A stretch of 64,000 nt of DNA from Alphaproteobacteria bacterium HGW-Alphaproteobacteria-1 (GTDB taxonomy: Bacteria > Pseudomonadota > Alphaproteobacteria > Rhodobacterales > Rhodobacteraceae), in contig PHEQ01000011.1 of the NCBI GenBank assembly GCA_002842985.1, positions 1-64,000 on the forward strand, read 5' to 3'. Within the stretch, counting starts at the first letter, position 1; every line of letters starts with the position of its first letter. The position numbers and the translations under genes are program-made. The notes under the pieces were generated by a model. It saw only the letters and a list, made by a program, of their open reading frames with translations, was not told the origin of the DNA and made no database searches. Positions 21,297 to 30,174 of this stretch are shown in pieces.

Positions 21297-22535
21297 TCAG
21301 GCGGCCTTGTCCAACCCGAAGGCATCATGCAGCGCCTGCACGGCAAGTTCCATGTATTTCCGGTCGATGAGCACGGAAATCTTTATCTCGGAGGTTGCAA
21401 TCACCTTGATGTTGATGCCCTCGTCGCTGAGCGTCTTGAACATTTTCGCCGCCACGCCCGACTGGCTGCGCATGCCGATCCCCACGGCAGAGACCTTGGC
21501 CACATCGGTATCGGCGATGAGGTCGTGATAGTTGATGTGCCCCGCCGCCTTGGCCTCGCTCAGCGCCTTCTCGGCCCGTTTCACCTGATCGGTGGGGCAG
21601 GAAAAGGTCATGTCGGTGCGCCCTTGCTCGGCTATGTTCTGGATGATCATGTCCACATTCACACCCGCTTCGGCTAGCGGGCCAAAGATCGCGGCGGCGA
21701 TGCCGGGGCGGTCGGCGACCGAAACCAGCGTCATCTTCGCCTCTTCGCGGGAATAGGCGATCCCGCTCACCACGTTCGATTCCATGATATCCTCCTCGGC
21801 GCAGACGAGCGTGCCGGCCTCGTCCGATTGTTCCTCGAAACTGCTGAGCACGCGCAGCCTGACATTATACCGCATCGCCAACTCCACCGAGCGGGTCTGG
21901 AGCACCTTGGCCCCGAGCGAGGCCAGCTCCAGCATCTCCTCAAAGGCGATCCGGTCAAGTTTGCGCGCCTTTGCGCTGATCCGCGGATCGGTGGTATAGA
22001 CCCCGTCCACATCGGTGTAGATGTCGCATCGTTCGGCCCCGAACGCGGCGGCAAAGGCCACGGCGGTGGTGTCCGAACCGCCGCGCCCCAAAGTGGTAAT
22101 CCGCCCCTCGGGGCTGATCCCCTGAAACCCCGCGACCACGGCCACGCGCATCCCCTCGCCGAACTTGGCGGAAATGTTGGCGGTCGGGATTTCCTCGATC
22201 CGGGCGGCGGAATGGGCGGAATTTGTCAGGAGCGGCACCTGCCAGCCCTGCCAGCTTCGCGCGGGGATTTCCATCTCCTGCAACACCAGCGCCATGAGAC
22301 CGGCGGTCACGTTCTCGCCGGAACTGACCACCGCGTCATATTCGCGCGCGTCGTGCAGGGGCGAAATCTCGTTCACCCAGCCGACAAGCTCGTTGGTCTT
22401 GCCGGACATGGCCGACACGATGACGATGACGTCATAGCCCTTGGCCACCTCGACGCCGACGCGCTTGGCCGCGCGGCGGATGCGGTCGATGTTGGCGACC
22501 GAAGTGCCGCCGAATTTCATCACGAGAACGGGCAT
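21297..22535 (-). CDS. lysC: Aspartate kinase
   Basis: The first step of Lys/Thr/Met synthesis. The protein starts MPVLVMKFGGTSVANIDRI and has the catalytic-domain blocks SGENVTAGLMA, LGRGGSDTTAVA and DVDGVYTTDPR. Two C-terminal ACT domains follow (VSVADRPGIAAAIFGPLAE and VGIGMRSQSGVAAKMFKTL), the sites for lysine/threonine feedback. The true start is the ATG at 22535 (412 aa); the longer track ORF is an upstream extension. An internal start for a separate regulatory subunit is possible but not testable here. Confidence 0.96.
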   Translation of the reverse strand: MPVLVMKFGGTSVANIDRIRRAAKRVGVEVAKGYDVIVIVSAMSGKTNELVGWVNEISPLHDAREYDAVVSSGENVTAGLMALVLQEMEIPARSWQGWQVPLLTNSAHSAARIEEIPTANISAKFGEGMRVAVVAGFQGISPEGRITTLGRGGSDTTAVAFAAAFGAERCDIYTDVDGVYTTDPRISAKARKLDRIAFEEMLELASLGAKVLQTRSVELAMRYNVRLRVLSSFEEQSDEAGTLVCAEEDIMESNVVSGIAYSREEAKMTLVSVADRPGIAAAIFGPLAEAGVNVDMIIQNIAEQGRTDMTFSCPTDQVKRAEKALSEAKAAGHINYHDLIADTDVAKVSAVGIGMRSQSGVAAKMFKTLSDEGINIKVIATSEIKISVLIDRKYMELAVQALHDAFGLDKAA

Positions 22536-22621
22536 GGGCGCGGTCCTGAGCGGGAATTTCGCGCGCGGTTTACGCGCGGGAAGGTGTCTGTGCAAGGGGG
22601 CGGCAACGGTGTGCGCGCCCC

Positions 22622-23269
22622 TCAATAAGGATGGGCGCGCCCGTCCCATGTCTCGAAACAGCCGGTCGAGGCGGGGCAAAGCGCGTCGAATCGCGCAATC
22701 AGTCCCTCGGCGGCCTCGGCCCCCGAAATCTCGGCCGCAGCGCCGCCCATGTCGGTGCGCACCCAACCGGGGTGATAAATCCCCACGGCGATGCCCTCCG
22801 GGGCGAGATCGGCGGCAAGGTTGCGCCCGAGGTTAAGCACGGCGGCCTTGGAGGCGCGGTAGATATAGCTGCCGCCCGGCGCACGGGTGTGGCTGGCCAT
22901 CTGGCTTGAAATGATGGCGATCTTTGCGGCCCCTGCCGCGCGCAGATTGGGCAGGAGCGCCTGCACGGCCAGGAACGCGCCGGTGACATTGGTGGCGAAG
23001 GTCTCGGCCCACATCGGCGCCGGATATCCCTCATCAAGGCTCTGGCCCTTGTCGGGATAGATGCCCGCATTGCAGATCAGCAGATCGACCGGACGCCCCG
23101 CAAGAGCGCTGGTCAGCGCGGCGAAATCGTCGGGCCGCGTCACGTCGAGCGCCACAAGGCAGCCTCCGCCCGCGCGCGCGGTCCCGGTGACCTCGTGGCC
23201 CTCTGCGCTGTAACGCGCAGCAAGCTCTGCGCCGATGCCGCGCGATGCGCCGGTGATGACGATATGCAT
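22622..23269 (-). CDS. SDR family oxidoreductase (short)
   Basis: A 215-aa short-chain dehydrogenase with TGASRGIGAELA at residues 6-17, LICNAGIYPD mid-protein, and YRASKAAVLNLG carrying the catalytic Tyr and Lys. It resembles C-factor-like/sniffer-type SDRs, which lack the usual C-terminal VDGG block, and its C-terminus ends in a short CFETWDGR segment. The substrate is unknown. It sits 8 bp upstream of the DUF1178 gene stop on the same strand, so DUF1178-SDR is probably an operon. Confidence 0.88.
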   Translation of the reverse strand: MHIVITGASRGIGAELAARYSAEGHEVTGTARAGGGCLVALDVTRPDDFAALTSALAGRPVDLLICNAGIYPDKGQSLDEGYPAPMWAETFATNVTGAFLAVQALLPNLRAAGAAKIAIISSQMASHTRAPGGSYIYRASKAAVLNLGRNLAADLAPEGIAVGIYHPGWVRTDMGGAAAEISGAEAAEGLIARFDALCPASTGCFETWDGRAHPY

Positions 23270-23277
23270 GGACCCTC

Positions 23278-23688
23278 TCAGTTCGACTTGCGGCGTGGGG
23301 TGAAGGGCAGCGGCGCGACCGGGATGCCATCCTCGATCAGTCGGCGCGCCTCATCGGGTCGCGCTTCGCCGTAGATCGCGCGTTCGGGAACCAGACCGTC
23401 ATGCATGTCGCGCGCCTCGCGCGCGAATCGGGGGCCGACGTAATCGGCCGTCTCCTCGACCCGGCGACGCAATTCGGCGAGCGCCTGTTCGGCGGGATGG
23501 GGCGCGGGCGCGGGATCGGGGCGCGTATTCTGCACCTGCGGCGCCATCAGAGCTTTTTCGACACAAGGCGCACCGCAGATCGAACAGGCGAGCATCCCCG
23601 ACGCGCTCAGCTTGTCAAAAGCCTCGGCGGATTGAAACCAACTGTCGAAGCGATGGCCCGCATCGCATTTGAGGGAAAACCGTATCAT
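23278..23688 (-). CDS. DUF1178 family protein
   Basis: A small protein with an N-terminal zinc-ribbon-like domain: LKCDAGHRFDSWFQS and, near residue 35, CSICGAPCVEKALMAP, four cysteines suggesting metal binding. The middle is a Pro-rich linker, and the C-terminal EARPDEARRLIEDGIPVAPLP is the DUF1178 signature. I start at the ATG at 23688 (136 aa), which has AAGG nine bases upstream; the track ATG two codons earlier is only 3 bases from it. Function is not established. Confidence 0.88.
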   Translation of the reverse strand: MIRFSLKCDAGHRFDSWFQSAEAFDKLSASGMLACSICGAPCVEKALMAPQVQNTRPDPAPAPHPAEQALAELRRRVEETADYVGPRFAREARDMHDGLVPERAIYGEARPDEARRLIEDGIPVAPLPFTPRRKSN

Positions 23689-23783
23689 GCCCATCTGCCT
23701 TGTTCCGGCCCGACATATTCATCCCTGCGGGGAAGAACTTCAAGCCGTAGAAACCAGATGGAAAGAATCGGAATTGACATATC

Positions 23784-23798
23784 TGATAGTTTCACTCA
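23784..23798. promoter_or_regulatory. Candidate iron-responsive (RirA/IRO-type) box upstream of hemP
   Basis: TGATAGTTTCACTCA is TGA-N9-TCA, the core of the iron-responsive motif proposed for RirA in alphaproteobacteria, and the flanks extend the symmetry (CTGA...TCAG). It overlaps the region just downstream of a TTGACA -35-like element at 23774 and lies 102 bp upstream of hemP, an iron/haem uptake gene. A six-base pattern is weak on its own; the context raises it. Confidence 0.4.
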
Positions 23799-23899
23799 GG
23801 ATAAAGAAGCCAAGCCACTCCGCCACGGTCAGCCCGGCAGGACATCCACCATGACGGCGGCCCCGTGCCGACCGTTCCAAAAAGACCTGGAGGCCCCGA

Positions 23900-24058
23900 A
23901 TGATCCGCGCCCAGACCGGACCCACGCTTCTTGCCGAAGCCGCTTGCCACGATGCCCGCGCCCTGACCGACGGCGGGCAGATCGCCTATATCGTGCTGGA
24001 CGGGCAGACCTATACCCTGCGCATCACCCGCGCGGGCAAGCTGATCCTCACCAAATGA
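23900..24058 (+). CDS. hemP: Hemin uptake protein HemP
   Basis: A 52-aa protein too short for the ORF track. The C-terminal half, IAYIVLDGQTYTLRITRAGK followed by LILTK, is the HemP signature. HemP is a small cytoplasmic protein linked to haem uptake and, in some species, a regulator of haem receptor expression. GGAGG lies seven bases before the ATG. Its stop overlaps the ATG of the next gene (ATGA), so the two are translationally coupled. The remaining hmu genes are not in the window. Confidence 0.92.
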   Translation: MIRAQTGPTLLAEAACHDARALTDGGQIAYIVLDGQTYTLRITRAGKLILTK

Positions 24059-24495
24059 GACATGCGCGTGACCTTACGGGCGATCTGCCCCTGGCCGCGT
24101 CGCGCGGCCTCACGCCCGTCGCGGCGCTGGTGGTCGCAGCGCTGCGCGGCTGGAACAAGGGCGGGCCGGGGCAGGCGATGGAGGTGCTGCGCGCGCGCAT
24201 GACCGAGCCGCGCGCAGGCGCGGCGATGGCCGCGCTGTGCGATCTGGCCGGGGTGCTGGCGGCGCATCGCCGCCGGCCGCTGGCCTGCCACGCGCCGCAC
24301 TGCACCTCTGTCGGGGCGGACGAGGAAAGCTTTGCCCGTTTTGTCGAGCGCGCAGCACTTGGCGAGCGCGAGGCGGCGCTGATCCTCGCCGGGGGGTTTG
24401 TCGATGGCCGCGCAATCCTGCTGCTGACCGATACGGCGGCGCGCCTCGGACTGCAGCTCTACCGCGCGACGCTCGGGCAGGTGCGGCTCAACTGA
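24055..24495 (+). CDS. Unknown protein translationally coupled to hemP
   Basis: A 146-aa protein starting at the ATG that overlaps the hemP stop; the track ORF from 23401 is a spurious upstream extension. It is mostly helical and rich in Ala and Arg, with three cysteines, two close together (LACHAPHCTSVGADE, residues about 78-92), a spacing that could bind haem or a metal. A C-terminal hydrophobic segment, AALILAGGFVDGRAILLL, is short for a membrane span. I do not recognise a family. Coupling to hemP and the possible iron box upstream suggest a role in iron or haem homeostasis. Confidence 0.7.
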   Translation: MRHARDLTGDLPLAASRGLTPVAALVVAALRGWNKGGPGQAMEVLRARMTEPRAGAAMAALCDLAGVLAAHRRRPLACHAPHCTSVGADEESFARFVERAALGEREAALILAGGFVDGRAILLLTDTAARLGLQLYRATLGQVRLN

Positions 24496-24505
24496 ACCGC
24501 ACCGT

Positions 24506-26422
24506 TCAGCCGCCCTGACCGGACGGTTTCAACCGTGGCGCGGCACTTTGATCTTCGAGTTGCGACAGCAACATGGTTTCCAACTCGGCCTCGAGTTCCC
24601 GGGCGCGCGAGATATAGGCAGCGTTTTCCAGCGTGGGCACGTTCGGATCCCACAGCGCCGCCAATTCGCGCACCGATTCGCGGTCATGATGGTAAAATGT
24701 CCTTTCCGCCTCGGCTGCCTCGTATTCGCTCAGCCCCACATTCTCGAGCACATAGCGCCCCGCGCGCAGCGAACTGTCGAACATCTCGCGCACGATGTCA
24801 TTGGCCCCGGCCTGATAGAGGCGGAACACATGGGTGCGGTCGCGCGCACGCGCCACGATGTGCAGATCGGGCCGCTCCCGACGGGCGAAACTGACCAGCC
24901 GCACGCAGGCATCCGGGTTGTCGAGCGCGGCCACAAGCACGCGCGCCTGTTCAAGACCGGCGGCATGGAGCAGGTCGGGCCGTGTCGGGTCGCCGAAGAA
25001 GCCCTTGACGCCAAAGCGTCGCATCTGCTGTATCGCGCCAAGGTCGTGATCGAGCACAACGGTCTCGAAGCCGCTTGAGCGCACGAGGCGGTTGACCACC
25101 TGTCCGAAACGCCCGATCCCGGCGATGATCACCGGACCCTTGCTGTCGATCTCATCGGGTTCCTGCGGTTCGCTCGTATCCTGCATCCGCCGCGAAAGCC
25201 ACTCATAGGCCAGAAACAGCAAGGGCGTGATCAGCATGGTAAGCGCGATGACCAGCAGCAGAACCTCGCCCATGCCGCGCGGCAACACGTTCTGCTGATC
25301 GGAAAACGCCACGAGCACAAAGCCGAACTCGCCCGCTTGCGCCAGCGACAGGGTGAACAGCCACAGATCGCGCCCGCGCAGGGCAAAGGCGCGTCCGAGG
25401 ATATAAAGGATCATGCCCTTCGCAAGGATCACCGCGAGGGCCATGCCAAGAATCGTGACGGGCGCGCCGGTAAGCACGGTGAAATTTATGCCCGCGCCGA
25501 CGGTGATGAAAAAAAGGCCCAGCAACAGGCCCTTGAACGGCGCAAGATCGCTCTCGAGCTCGTGGCGGAATTCGCTGTTGGCAAGAACCACACCAGCAAG
25601 GAAGGCGCCAAGCGCGGGCGAAAGCCCCACCAGCATCATCAGGAAAGAAATCCCCACAACGATCAGCAGCGCCAGCGCCGTATACATCTCGCGCAACCGC
25701 GCGGTGTGGATGAAGCGGAACATGGGCCGCGTCAGGTAGGCGCCCGCGAGAATGATCGCACCGACCGCCGCGATGGTGACCAGCGTCGCCCCCCAGCCCG
25801 GCAGACCTGCGATGAAATTCTGCGCCGCCTCGTGCGCGCCGCCGCCAAGCTCAGCGGCGGCCGCAGAGCGGCCGCGCGAGGCGTCGAACACCTGTTCCAC
25901 CGTGCGCGGCAGTGTCAGAAGCGGCAGAAACGCCAGCATCGGGATGACCGCGATATCCTGTGTCAGCAGCACCGAGAAGGCCGAGCGCCCGCCGCCGGTC
26001 TGCATCAGCCCCTTCTCGTTGAGCGTCTGGAGCACGATAGCGGTGGAGGAAAGAGCAAAGATCATGCCCACGGCGAGCGCAACCGTCCAGACCTGCCCCA
26101 ACCAGACCGCGACCAGCATCACCGCCAGCGTGGTCAGCACAATCTGAAGCCCCCCCAGCCCCAGAAGCCGGTGGCGCATGTCCCATAGGGCGCGCGGCTC
26201 AAGCTCCAGCCCGATGAGGAAAAGCATCATCACCACGCCGAATTCGGCCACGTGTTGCAACTCGGCGGTCTCGTGCCCGCCAACCAGCCCCAGAACCGGG
26301 CCGATGACGATGCCTGCCGCCAGATAGCCCAGAACCGACCCGAAACCCAGCCGCGCGGCCAGCGGCACGGCAATCACCATGGCCAGAAGAAACACCGTTG
26401 CCTGAAACAGGAATCCTGCCAT
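24506..26422 (-). CDS. CPA2-family monovalent cation:proton antiporter with RCK domain
   Basis: A 638-aa inner-membrane protein. About 12 transmembrane helices occupy residues 1-390, with GYLAAGIVIGP, FLIGLELEP and LSSTAIVLQTLNEKG, the Kef/Rox signature region, and VLLTQDIAVIPMLA. A C-terminal TrkA-N/RCK Rossmann domain follows (VIIAGIGRFGQVVNRLV, about residue 420). This is the KefB/KefC-type layout for K+ or Na+ efflux coupled to protons and controlled by nucleotide or glutathione adducts. No KefF/KefG partner lies next to it. It is convergent with the hemP operon. Confidence 0.93.
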   Translation of the reverse strand: MAGFLFQATVFLLAMVIAVPLAARLGFGSVLGYLAAGIVIGPVLGLVGGHETAELQHVAEFGVVMMLFLIGLELEPRALWDMRHRLLGLGGLQIVLTTLAVMLVAVWLGQVWTVALAVGMIFALSSTAIVLQTLNEKGLMQTGGGRSAFSVLLTQDIAVIPMLAFLPLLTLPRTVEQVFDASRGRSAAAAELGGGAHEAAQNFIAGLPGWGATLVTIAAVGAIILAGAYLTRPMFRFIHTARLREMYTALALLIVVGISFLMMLVGLSPALGAFLAGVVLANSEFRHELESDLAPFKGLLLGLFFITVGAGINFTVLTGAPVTILGMALAVILAKGMILYILGRAFALRGRDLWLFTLSLAQAGEFGFVLVAFSDQQNVLPRGMGEVLLLVIALTMLITPLLFLAYEWLSRRMQDTSEPQEPDEIDSKGPVIIAGIGRFGQVVNRLVRSSGFETVVLDHDLGAIQQMRRFGVKGFFGDPTRPDLLHAAGLEQARVLVAALDNPDACVRLVSFARRERPDLHIVARARDRTHVFRLYQAGANDIVREMFDSSLRAGRYVLENVGLSEYEAAEAERTFYHHDRESVRELAALWDPNVPTLENAAYISRARELEAELETMLLSQLEDQSAAPRLKPSGQGG

Positions 26423-26460
26423 CAGCTCTCCTATCCTTGCCGGGCGGAGCGCACCGCGCC

Positions 26461-28683
26461 TCAGCCCTTGGGCAGACGCAGGACAACATCCCGGCTGCCC
26501 TTGCGATAGCGCAATTCGTCATTGCCGATCGCCGAGACGCGCCCGCCGTCGATCCGGTCGCCCACCTGAACCTTCTGATAGCGGCCATTGGCAAGGCGCA
26601 CCAGCGCGCGGCGATTGGACGGAGCGCCATAGACGCCGATAAGGTTGACCTGTCTCAGATTGATGGCGTTGCGGGTGGTGGCCTGCTGCGCGATCGAGGC
26701 CGAGGTCGGGATGCGCGGCGCGGCGGCAGCGGTGCGGGTGAGTTCCGGCTCGCCGTCGTCCGCCTCGATTGCCGGAGCGCGCTGCGGCGCGGGTGCAACC
26801 GGGGCGGCGGGCGCGGCACGCACCGCAGCACGCTCAATCGATTGTGGCCGCAGGCGCGGCTTGAGCGAGGCGGCAACGGCCTGCTCGGTAGCCTCGTCAA
26901 GGGCTTGCTGGATGGCCTCTGCGTCAGGCTGCGGCACAGATACAAGCGTGGCGGGCCGCAAACGCGGGCGCAGCGTGGCCAGTTCGCTGCGGCTTCGCCC
27001 GCCAAGCGCGCCGCGCTCCTGCTGTTCGCTCAGGTTCTCGGGGCGGGGCCGGGGCCGGATACCGGACAATCGTTCGCGCGCAGCCAGTGCCTCGGGCGTG
27101 GGCGTGAGGTCCGGGATCGGCACCGCGCGCACCGGCATGGTCTCGGGGCGCAGCGGCGGCAGTCCCGCGCGGACGATCACGCCGCTGGGGGTCAGCGCGC
27201 CCTCGGGTGTCGCGGTCACAAGACCGCGCGCGTCAAGCGCGAAGGTCTGGCCAGGTTGCGGCGGGCGCGCAGGCAGGGGCGGGCGCGCATCAACGGCAAG
27301 GGCGCGCTCGGCGGGCAAGGCGACCGCATCGCCGAAACGCAGGGCCTCGTCGATCGAGGTCTGGTAAAGCGCGTCGAGCGTATCGCTTGCCGGTTCGTTC
27401 GGGGGCATGGGGGCAGTTGGCCAGATGCCGGTGGCCGCATAACGCGCCCGCGCCTCCTCGGGGCTGCGCGGCTCGGTCCATTGCGGAATGACCGGGGCCT
27501 GCGGCGTCACTTCGGGCTGCGGCTCAGCCGGCACCTCTGGCGCGGCCACGATCTCGGGGGCCGGAACCGGGGTGGGCGGTGTCAGCCCTGGCGCTTCTGC
27601 GGGGGCAGCGGCAGGCCGGGACGGTTCTGGCGCGGCACTATCCGCAAGTTCCGGGATGTCCGGGGTCACGGCGATCTGTGGCTCCGGTCCACGCAGGAGC
27701 CGACCCAGCCCGCTATCGGGAAAAATCGAGGCAAGGGCGGCGACCCCGACCATCAAGAGCAGCAAGGCCGCGGTCAGGATCAACCCGAGGAACCGTGGCT
27801 TGCCCCGGCGTTCGGCTTGCGACTGGCGCGCGCCGAAGATGGTGAGGCGCTCGGCCTCGCTCTCGGGTGCCACGACCGGCGGGGCGGTGATCCGGGAGGT
27901 TATGATGCCTTTGGACGGCATCGACGACGGCGCCTCGGGCTGCTCCCTCTCTGACGGGGCAACCTGAGGCGCAAGGCTTGCGCGGGCCACGCCCGAGAGG
28001 GTGCGCGCTGCGGTTTCCGGAAGTGGCGGTGCAGGGGTGAAGCGCGCGGCGCCATCGAGTTTCGGCGCGGTCACAGGCAGCCCGCCACGTTCGGCGCGGA
28101 TCGACGCGAAGAGGAACAGAGGTTCCGCTTCCTCTTCCTCTTCCGCTTTCGCAACAGGTTCGGGCGTGGGCACCGGCGCAGGGGTTGCGGCGTGATCCCC
28201 GGCGCTGTCGGTCGGGCCGAAGAACGGCTCGCCTGCAAAGACGCCCGTATCGGGCTGCGCCACGAAGCTCACCGGGTTGAAGCCGTGTTCGAGCGCAAAG
28301 CTCTCGGCCTCTTCCAGGGTCTCGCGCGCGACGGCGGCCACCTGCAAGCGATCCCCTGCAACTGTCCAGTCAAAGGCCAGGTCGTGCAGCGCGTAGGGCG
28401 TCGCCCCGTCAAGCGCATCCGCGGCCGCCGCGTCGTAATCGCCATGAGGCGCAGAGGCGGCGGGCAGATCGAGATAGCGGATCTGTTCCTCGGGGATGAT
28501 CAGCTTGGTCGCCGTGCCCGAGGGCGCGAGCGTCTGCGCCTTTTGGCGCAGCGCCGCCAGCTCGCCCGCAAGATCGCCCGTGTCGAGCGCGACCGCACCC
28601 ACAACGTGCTGATCGGCCCCCGCCGCAAGGTGCAGGAGGGTAATCCCATCGAGCGAGAGGTTGAGGGCGAAATTCGGTTTCAT
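26461..28683 (-). CDS. Bitopic protein with GspL/PilM-like N-terminus and PulC/PilP-like C-terminus
   Basis: A 740-aa protein, not a family I can name. Residues 1-150 (FALNLSLDGITLLHLA, later IIPEEQIRYLDLP and LEHGFNPVSFVA) resemble the actin-like cytoplasmic domain of GspL/PilM. A Pro/Ala/Glu-rich linker leads to one membrane span (FLGLILTAALLLLMVGVAAL, about 297-320). A long Pro/Arg-rich, probably periplasmic stretch follows, then a ~60-residue C-terminal domain (VYGAPSNRRALVRLANGRYQ) like the HR domain of GspC/PilP. Start at 28683 avoids a poor upstream extension. It looks like secretin-system parts fused in one chain, yet no secretion genes are nearby. Confidence 0.75.
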   Translation of the reverse strand: MKPNFALNLSLDGITLLHLAAGADQHVVGAVALDTGDLAGELAALRQKAQTLAPSGTATKLIIPEEQIRYLDLPAASAPHGDYDAAAADALDGATPYALHDLAFDWTVAGDRLQVAAVARETLEEAESFALEHGFNPVSFVAQPDTGVFAGEPFFGPTDSAGDHAATPAPVPTPEPVAKAEEEEEAEPLFLFASIRAERGGLPVTAPKLDGAARFTPAPPLPETAARTLSGVARASLAPQVAPSEREQPEAPSSMPSKGIITSRITAPPVVAPESEAERLTIFGARQSQAERRGKPRFLGLILTAALLLLMVGVAALASIFPDSGLGRLLRGPEPQIAVTPDIPELADSAAPEPSRPAAAPAEAPGLTPPTPVPAPEIVAAPEVPAEPQPEVTPQAPVIPQWTEPRSPEEARARYAATGIWPTAPMPPNEPASDTLDALYQTSIDEALRFGDAVALPAERALAVDARPPLPARPPQPGQTFALDARGLVTATPEGALTPSGVIVRAGLPPLRPETMPVRAVPIPDLTPTPEALAARERLSGIRPRPRPENLSEQQERGALGGRSRSELATLRPRLRPATLVSVPQPDAEAIQQALDEATEQAVAASLKPRLRPQSIERAAVRAAPAAPVAPAPQRAPAIEADDGEPELTRTAAAAPRIPTSASIAQQATTRNAINLRQVNLIGVYGAPSNRRALVRLANGRYQKVQVGDRIDGGRVSAIGNDELRYRKGSRDVVLRLPKG

Positions 28684-28811
28684 CACTGTCGTCTTAGCAC
28701 GCACACACCATTACAGGGAGTCGTCAATCTCGTACCGGACTGTAGCGCAGCCCGGTCCCGAGGCCAACCACACGGGTCGCGCGCAGAGGCGGCGCGCGGC
28801 CCCTTGCGCAC

Positions 28812-30092
28812 TTAGCTGCCTGCGCGGGCGAGCGCCTGATCGAGATCGGCCATCAGGTCCTCGGCATCCTCGATCCCGATGGAGATGCGCACCACGTTCG
28901 GCGCAGCCCCGGCGGCCTTTTGCTGCTCGGGGGTCAATTGCCGGTGCGTGGTCGAGGCGGAGTGGATCACAAGGCTGCGGGTATCGCCCAGATTGGCCAC
29001 ATGGCTGAACAACTCCAGCGAATCGACAAAGCGCACGCAGGCGTCATAGCCCCCCTTGAGCGCCACGGTGAAGAGCCCGCCCGCGCCCTTGGGGCAGATG
29101 CGCGCCACCCGGTCATGCCAGGGTGAGGAAGCCAACCCGGCATAGGTCACACCTTCGACGGCGGGATGTTGCTCGAGCCAGCCCGCGATACGTTCGGCAT
29201 TCTCGCAATGGCGCTGCATCCGCAAGCTGAGCGTCTCGATCCCCATCAGGGTGTAATGCGCCGCCTGCGGGTTCAGCGTCATGCCCAGATCGCGCAAACC
29301 GACCGCGATACCATGGAAGGTGAAGGCGAGCGGCCCGAAAGTCTCGTGGAACCTGAGACCATGATAGGCCGGTTCAGGCTCGCTGAGCGAGGGGAACTTG
29401 TCCGAGGCGGACCAGTCGAACTGCCCGGAATCCACCACGCAGCCGCCCGTCACCGTGCCGTTTCCAGTCAGGAACTTGGTCATGGAATGCACCACAAGCG
29501 TGGCACCATGCTCGATCGGGCGGCACAGGTAAGGCGTGGCCGAGGTGTTGTCGACGATGAGCGGCAGGCCGGCGGCATCGGCAATTTTCGCCACCGCGTC
29601 GAGATCGGCGATATGACCCCCCGGATTGGCGATGGATTCGCAGAAAATCGCGCGGGTGTTGTCATCAATCGCGGCATTTATAGCATCGGCATCGTCGATA
29701 TCGACGAATTTGGCGGACCAGCCGAATCGCCGGATCGTCTGGCTGAACTGCGTGACCGACCCGCCATAGAGCCGCGTGGACACGACCACGTTGAGCCCCG
29801 GCCCCATCAAGGGAAACAGCGCCATGATCTGCGCCGCGTGCCCCGAAGAACAGCACACCGCCCCGGCCCCGCCCTCGAGTGTGGCCACACGTTCCTGCAA
29901 GGCCGCCACGGTCGGATTGGTCAGGCGCGAATAGATATAGCCCACCTCCTGCAGGTTGAAGAGCGCCGCCGCGTGTTCGGCGTCGCGGAACACATAGGCG
30001 GTGGTCTGATAGATCGGCACCTGCCGCGCGCCGGTGGCGGGGTCGGGACGTGCGCCCGCGTGGATCTGCAATGTGTTGAAACCATAGGCCAT
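28812..30092 (-). CDS. metY: O-acetylhomoserine sulfhydrylase
   Basis: A 426-aa PLP enzyme of the Cys/Met metabolism family, making homocysteine from O-acetylhomoserine and sulfide. Family marks are NTLQIHAGARPDPATGARQVPIYQTTA (shown here in parts: IHAGARPDPATGARQ and IYQTTAYVF), YSRLTNPT, and the PLP lysine in VVHSMTKFLTGNGTVTGG. The N-terminus and length favour MetY over cystathionine gamma-synthase. It is transcribed alone, with a GC-rich imperfect inverted repeat (GGGTCGCGCGC / GCGCGCGGCCC) just beyond its stop. Confidence 0.93.
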   Translation of the reverse strand: MAYGFNTLQIHAGARPDPATGARQVPIYQTTAYVFRDAEHAAALFNLQEVGYIYSRLTNPTVAALQERVATLEGGAGAVCCSSGHAAQIMALFPLMGPGLNVVVSTRLYGGSVTQFSQTIRRFGWSAKFVDIDDADAINAAIDDNTRAIFCESIANPGGHIADLDAVAKIADAAGLPLIVDNTSATPYLCRPIEHGATLVVHSMTKFLTGNGTVTGGCVVDSGQFDWSASDKFPSLSEPEPAYHGLRFHETFGPLAFTFHGIAVGLRDLGMTLNPQAAHYTLMGIETLSLRMQRHCENAERIAGWLEQHPAVEGVTYAGLASSPWHDRVARICPKGAGGLFTVALKGGYDACVRFVDSLELFSHVANLGDTRSLVIHSASTTHRQLTPEQQKAAGAAPNVVRISIGIEDAEDLMADLDQALARAGS

Positions 30093-30174
30093 GGGGCGCT
30101 CCTCCTTGCGAAATGCTTGGGTTCCGGGTTACGGCATCGGGGCGCTTCACGCAACGGGCAGGGGGAGAACAGGC

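Noticed and set aside
20028-21677. 549-aa plus-strand ORF opposite ptsP and lysC
   Set aside because: Antisense shadow crossing two well-supported genes.
28735-28756. Short match to the 5' part of a tRNA-Pro (TGTAGCGCAGCCCGGT)
   Set aside because: Only about 16 bases fit, and no other arm of a tRNA follows. It could be a tRNA fragment but a chance match is as likely.
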